From contig NZ_JARADB010000005.1 of assembly GCF_028765165.1 (NCBI RefSeq), forward strand, positions 1-64,000: 64,000 bases of DNA, given 5' to 3'. How positions within the stretch are numbered: the first letter of the stretch is position 1; each line of letters starts with the position of its first letter. The notes under the pieces are model-generated. The model made no database searches. It was not told the origin of the DNA and saw only the letters and a list, made by a program, of their open reading frames with translations. Of this stretch, positions 59,942 to 64,000 are shown one piece after another. The stretch is from Paenibacillus sp. MAHUQ-63. Lineage in GTDB: Bacteria > Bacillota > Bacilli > Paenibacillales > NBRC-103111. A program made the position numbers and the translations under genes.

Positions 59942-62830
59942 ATGGCCATAAAAGCATTCACGCGATCGCGAATATCCATGCTGTATGTCATTCTGATCGT
60001 CGCACTGCTCGCTACTGTCGGCATATCGAACTACATCGCGTCCCGCCATATGGAGCACGAAAACGACGCCATCGTGAACGATTCGATTCCGATCTCCAAG
60101 ACGACGAACAGTTTGCTGACCGATCTGATCAATCAGGAAACGGGGATTCGCGGTTTTGAACTCACCGGCAACGACCAATATTTGGAACCTTATCTCACGG
60201 GCAAAAAGCAATTGGAAGCGGATCTCCAAGCTATCCGTGTATATGATGCCAAATACCCGACCCTGCAGCTGGTTATGGATACGCAGGCTATTCCGGCTAT
60301 AACGAACTTGCAGCGGTTTTTCGATACGCAGCTGGAGCTGATCCGTGCGGGCAAAATCGAAGAAGCCCGAACCCGGGTCGCCTCCGGCAAAACGATGATG
60401 GACCGTTACCGGGTCATCCATACCAGTATTGAGAAGACCATTAATCAAATCACCTCGGACGCTTACAACGCTTCTTCGCGAGCGGGCAAAACCTCCCGGT
60501 TGATCACGCTGATTGGCGGAATCATCGCTTTGGCGGCAGGGGCCATGTCGCTCTTCATCTCCTTTCGGGCGATCCATGCGGAAGAGGAGCTTCGCAAGAG
60601 CGAGGAAACGTACCGCTACATGGCCGAGAGCCTGGAGACGCAGAACGAGGAAATCATTGCCCAGCAGGAAGAGCAGCAGATTACTTTAGCCAAGCTATCC
60701 GAACGGGAGCGCGACTTGGAATTGATCTCCTCCTATCAGGAGAAACTGACGGGCTATGTGGAGCTGAAGGATTTCCTCAAACACACGCTGCCTGCGCTCC
60801 TTAATTCTCTCATGCAGGATGCGGCGCTTGTCGTTATGAGAAGGGAGTCGGCGCATGGCGATACCTTCTATGAGGTGATTCATTCCATCGGCTACCCGAA
60901 AGAACATATTCGGGAGCACCAAACGGAATTATTCGGCCCGGCCAAGCGCGTTTTCGACGAAAACACGTCCATCATCCACACTCGTGATGTTGCCGGACAC
61001 GAAAAGGGCATTCATAGCGGCATGACGCACGCCGTCGATCATTACGTGCCGCTCATAGACGACAAGCAAGAGGTCATCGGCTTCCTGCTGCTAACGAGCT
61101 ATCAGAGCTCCGTATTCCACGACAACGATCAGCGCCTGACCAAGGGCTTGGTCCATCAGTTCGGCTTAGCGTTCTACGCTCAAGTTATGAATGACGAGCG
61201 AGTGAAGCAAGCGGCTCACTTGGCCGAGTTGAACGATGAACTGATCGCCGAGAAGCAGCTGATCGAAGGCCAACGCGACCTGATTCAAAATATTTTGGAA
61301 TCGGCGCATGAAGGTATGATGATGTGCGACTCCGAGGGCATCATCCTCTTCTCGAATCACCGGATGAGCCGTTACTTCGGCTTGGATGCGCATATCGGCG
61401 ACAATTTGGCGGAACGCTGTCACGCGATCGCCAGAGAAACGCCGAGCTTCATAAGCGCAGCGTCCTCCATAGAAGCGTTAATTAACGGCACGCATAATCA
61501 TTTGACACAGCGCTTCGGCTTCCTCCTCGACGATCAGCCGCAGCATGCGGAACTCTATGCGACCGTCGTCAGCGAAGATACGGAGCAGAAAGGCTATTTA
61601 TTCGTATTCCGTGACCGGACCGAAGAAGAGCGCGTCGACGAGATGAAGAACGAATTCATTTCGATTGTTTCCCACGAGCTGCGCACTCCGCTGGCCAGCG
61701 TACTTGGCTTCATTGAAATTCTGCTGCACCGGGAGCTCCCGCAGGATAAGCAGAAGAAATACATGGAAACGATCTATAAAGAAGCGCATCGCTTATCGAA
61801 TTTGATCAACGATTTCCTCGACCTGCAGCGGATGGAGTCCGGCCGGCAGTTATACCACTTCTCGCCGATCAACCTGCTGCCAACCGTGCAGGATATCGTG
61901 GACCAGTGGCAGGACAAGCAAAATCATAGCATCGTCGTACACTATCAAGAGCCCGAATTATGGATAAGAGCTGACGCAGACCGCATCCGTCAAGTGCTGC
62001 ACAACCTGATCTCCAACGCGATCAAATATTCACCGGGCACAGACCGCGTCGACATCTACCTGTCGCAAGCGAATGGCCGCATTATCGCCGATGTGCAGGA
62101 TTACGGTCTTGGCATTCCCGAGGAAGCTCATGACCAAATGTTCTCGAAGTTTTTCCGAGTCGACAATTCCGACCGCCGCCAAATCGGGGGTACCGGCCTC
62201 GGGCTCGCCATTGTGAAGGAAATTGTCGAAGGGCACAACGGACACATATCCTATCAATCGCAAATGGGCGTTGGCACCACCTTCCGCATCGAATTCGACC
62301 AGTACAAGCTTTCCTCGATGGACGGCAAAATTGTCATTTTCGAAGATGACGACGATCTGGCCAAGCTGATTCAAATTGCGTTGAACAAGCTCGATCTGCC
62401 ATCCATTCAGCTTCGCTCCGCCGAAGAGGGCATTATTGCATTGAGCCGCTGCAAAGGCGAGCCGGTCCTGTTCATCGTCGACATTTTGCTCGAAGGCGTC
62501 AAGACGGGCTGGGACTTCATCGCCGACTTGTCCAGGCATCCGATGTACTACCAGACGCCGGTCATCGTCTCGACAGCGCTCGACCAGCCGCATGATTTCC
62601 ATGAAAGGGATATTCAGAAGTATCTCAAAAAGCCGTTCACCATGGAACGCCTCGTTCAAGTGGCTAAGAATCTGGTTGATAACAAGAAGAACAATGCCTA
62701 TGTTTTCCCGGCCCAAGACAAGGATTCGCTCTCTGACACGCTGCAGCGCAACGGCATCGATGTGGTGGAGATGAAAGAGAATCAGGATATGATCGAGGTC
62801 GAGATCAAAAGGCCGAATGCAGGCGCATAA
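59942..62830 (+). CDS. Hybrid sensor histidine kinase with CHASE3, GAF-like, PAS and receiver domains
   Basis: The 962-residue protein has a membrane segment (13-33), a CHASE3 extracytoplasmic domain (GIRGFELTGNDQYLEPY), a second membrane segment (~182-205), a coiled coil, a GAF-like domain (~270-420), a PAS domain (~445-560), HisKA with H-box SHELRTPLAS, HATPase with N-box NLISNAIKYSP and GTGLGLAIV, and a C-terminal receiver with Asp in FIVDILLEG and YLKKPF. The receiver has no output domain. AGGTG precedes the ATG. No partner regulator is adjacent; it is divergent from ykuI. Confidence 0.93.
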   Translation: MAIKAFTRSRISMLYVILIVALLATVGISNYIASRHMEHENDAIVNDSIPISKTTNSLLTDLINQETGIRGFELTGNDQYLEPYLTGKKQLEADLQAIRVYDAKYPTLQLVMDTQAIPAITNLQRFFDTQLELIRAGKIEEARTRVASGKTMMDRYRVIHTSIEKTINQITSDAYNASSRAGKTSRLITLIGGIIALAAGAMSLFISFRAIHAEEELRKSEETYRYMAESLETQNEEIIAQQEEQQITLAKLSERERDLELISSYQEKLTGYVELKDFLKHTLPALLNSLMQDAALVVMRRESAHGDTFYEVIHSIGYPKEHIREHQTELFGPAKRVFDENTSIIHTRDVAGHEKGIHSGMTHAVDHYVPLIDDKQEVIGFLLLTSYQSSVFHDNDQRLTKGLVHQFGLAFYAQVMNDERVKQAAHLAELNDELIAEKQLIEGQRDLIQNILESAHEGMMMCDSEGIILFSNHRMSRYFGLDAHIGDNLAERCHAIARETPSFISAASSIEALINGTHNHLTQRFGFLLDDQPQHAELYATVVSEDTEQKGYLFVFRDRTEEERVDEMKNEFISIVSHELRTPLASVLGFIEILLHRELPQDKQKKYMETIYKEAHRLSNLINDFLDLQRMESGRQLYHFSPINLLPTVQDIVDQWQDKQNHSIVVHYQEPELWIRADADRIRQVLHNLISNAIKYSPGTDRVDIYLSQANGRIIADVQDYGLGIPEEAHDQMFSKFFRVDNSDRRQIGGTGLGLAIVKEIVEGHNGHISYQSQMGVGTTFRIEFDQYKLSSMDGKIVIFEDDDDLAKLIQIALNKLDLPSIQLRSAEEGIIALSRCKGEPVLFIVDILLEGVKTGWDFIADLSRHPMYYQTPVIVSTALDQPHDFHERDIQKYLKKPFTMERLVQVAKNLVDNKKNNAYVFPAQDKDSLSDTLQRNGIDVVEMKENQDMIEVEIKRPNAGA

Positions 62831-62838
62831 TGCAGCCT

Positions 62839-62878
62839 TCTCTCCTTCCCATGACTTGTGGAGGGAGAGATTTTTTTA
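62839..62878 (+). terminator. Intrinsic terminator of the hybrid kinase gene
   Basis: TCTCTCCTTCC and GGAGGGAGAGA pair over 11 bp with one wobble, followed by seven T residues, starting eight bases after the stop. Confidence 0.9.
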
Positions 62879-62959
62879 TTGTAAACCGCAGGGATTTCCT
62901 TGCCCGGCAGCCAATATACTAGAGAAAAACCATTTCATATGTTAGAGAGGGTGACCCCG

Positions 62960-64000
62960 GTGGCAAAGCTTGAATCCGCTTCCAACCCGATACCTGCACG
63001 CCGAATGTGGACCTTGTTCTTCTCCTTGCCGATCTTCGCATGGGCGATGTACGACTTCGCGAATACAATTTTCTCCTCCAATATCGTGACTGTCTTTTAT
63101 CCTTTTTATTTAAAAGAAACCCTCGGAAAAAGCGAAGAGCTCAATCAGATCGCCAGCACCTTCATCACTTATTCCAATGCGGTCTCCAGCTTCTTTCTCG
63201 TCCTTCTCTCTCCCCTGTTCGGGGTGTGGATCGACCGTACAGGACGGAAGAAAGCCTACCTCGTCCCCTTCACCTTGGTGGCGATCCTGTCCACGCTGCT
63301 CATGGGCGCTTCGGCGCTGTGGGATACGGATAAGCAATGGCTCGGGCTTAACGCCTCGCTGCTGGGCGTCATTTTCTTCTTCATGGTCGCCAAATTCTTT
63401 TACAATTCCAGCTTGGTCTTCTACGATTCCATGATCTCGGATCTGGGCAGCGCACGAGAAATTCCGATTATTTCCGGGATCGGCGTAGCCGTCGGCTACG
63501 TTGGCACATTAGTCGGTCTGATTGTATATCCTTTAATTAATGGCAATCATTTCGAGAATACATTCATTCCCAGCGCGCTGATGTTCCTGTTGTTCTCTCT
63601 GCCTATCCTGTTCCTCTACAAGGAAAAACCGGCGAAGCCCGTTAGCGGGAAGAAATCCCTGTGGAGCGGTTACCGGGAGATATGGGATACGTTCAAGGAA
63701 GCGCGCAAGTACCGCCCGGCCTTCCTGTTCATGATCGCCTACTTTTTCTTCAATGACGCTATCGCTACTGCCATTGCGGTTATGGCGGTCTACGCGAATA
63801 CGGTGATGGGCTTCACGACAGGGCAATTCATTCTCCTGTACCTTGTCTCAACGGTATCGAGCATCATCGGCTCCTTCATCTTCGGCTATGTGGCCCGAAA
63901 CATCGGCGCTAAGCATGCCGTGACCATCGTTGCCTGTATCCTTATCTTGGCAATTGCCACCGCATCGCTTACGACCAGCCAAAGCTTGTTCTGGGTTGCC
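62960..64000 (+). CDS. MFS transporter, UMF1/Atg22-like (3' truncated by window)
   Basis: The first 347 codons are present and the frame runs open to the window end. The protein starts with a soluble stretch, then FAWAMYDFANTIFSSN, the YDFANT motif of UMF1-type major facilitators, and about nine membrane segments so far, with motif A FGVWIDRTGRKKAY between helices 2 and 3. B. subtilis YxiO is a relative. Substrates are unknown; fungal Atg22 exports amino acids from vacuoles. GTG with GAGAGGG upstream is chosen; an ATG seven codons earlier is possible. Confidence 0.88.
   Translation, partial: MAKLESASNPIPARRMWTLFFSLPIFAWAMYDFANTIFSSNIVTVFYPFYLKETLGKSEELNQIASTFITYSNAVSSFFLVLLSPLFGVWIDRTGRKKAYLVPFTLVAILSTLLMGASALWDTDKQWLGLNASLLGVIFFFMVAKFFYNSSLVFYDSMISDLGSAREIPIISGIGVAVGYVGTLVGLIVYPLINGNHFENTFIPSALMFLLFSLPILFLYKEKPAKPVSGKKSLWSGYREIWDTFKEARKYRPAFLFMIAYFFFNDAIATAIAVMAVYANTVMGFTTGQFILLYLVSTVSSIIGSFIFGYVARNIGAKHAVTIVACILILAIATASLTTSQSLFWVA

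Overview
The window is chromosomal DNA from an endospore-forming member of the Bacillales, most likely Paenibacillus or a close relative. Evidence is the sporulation and germination gene content (bofA, spo0F, a gerA-type operon, a YhcN-type lipoprotein, ywhD), long-form Gram-positive SRP RNA, strong Shine-Dalgarno sites, and two gene blocks whose order matches Bacillus subtilis. Both housekeeping blocks lie on the minus strand.

Positions 1-4217 hold, in transcription order, the SRP RNA, dnaX, ybaB, recR, a yaaL-like gene, bofA and the 5' end of a 16S rRNA with two upstream promoters. This is the B. subtilis scr-dnaX-yaaK-recR-yaaL-bofA-rrnA order. Positions 4270-22518 hold rpoE (delta), pyrG, spo0F, fba, murA, a radical-SAM gene, rho, rpmE and a YhcN-like lipoprotein, preceded by argS with a ywiB-like gene, speE, a class A penicillin-binding protein and ywhD. 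In B. subtilis these sit far from dnaX, so the window joins two conserved neighbourhoods. A subtilisin-like protease, a DinB-family gene and a 700-base GC-rich block with a near-identical 219-bp duplication are interspersed.

Positions 22.7-41.2 kb are more accessory: an M1 metallopeptidase, a membrane protein, an NlpC/P60 hydrolase behind a c-di-AMP riboswitch, a flavin-type PPOX protein, a guanidinium exporter behind a guanidine-I riboswitch, a ribbon-helix-helix/methyltransferase fusion, an orphan pair of Opp-type permeases, an ABC exporter, a class 3 lipase, two membrane proteins of unknown function, a DHA2 drug transporter, a GGDEF-EAL protein, cysK and exoA.

Positions 41.3-64 kb hold a gerB-gerA-gerC-small 2-TM germination operon, a frameshifted regulator-like gene followed by palindromic repeats, a rhodanese, a marR-DHA2 transporter operon with a visible promoter and operator, a membrane protein/GNAT divergent pair, a pterin dehydratase, recQ, a SWIM zinc-finger/SNF2 helicase pair (YwqB/YwqA-like), a YkuI-like EAL protein divergent from a large hybrid histidine kinase, and the start of an UMF1-type MFS gene cut by the window end.

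Regulation visible directly in the DNA includes two riboswitches, a pyrG reiterative-transcription attenuator with its GGGC start, a near-consensus sigma-H promoter for spo0F, candidate sigma-G promoters for germination genes, and many intrinsic terminators. No tRNA gene, CRISPR array, insertion sequence or prophage was seen.
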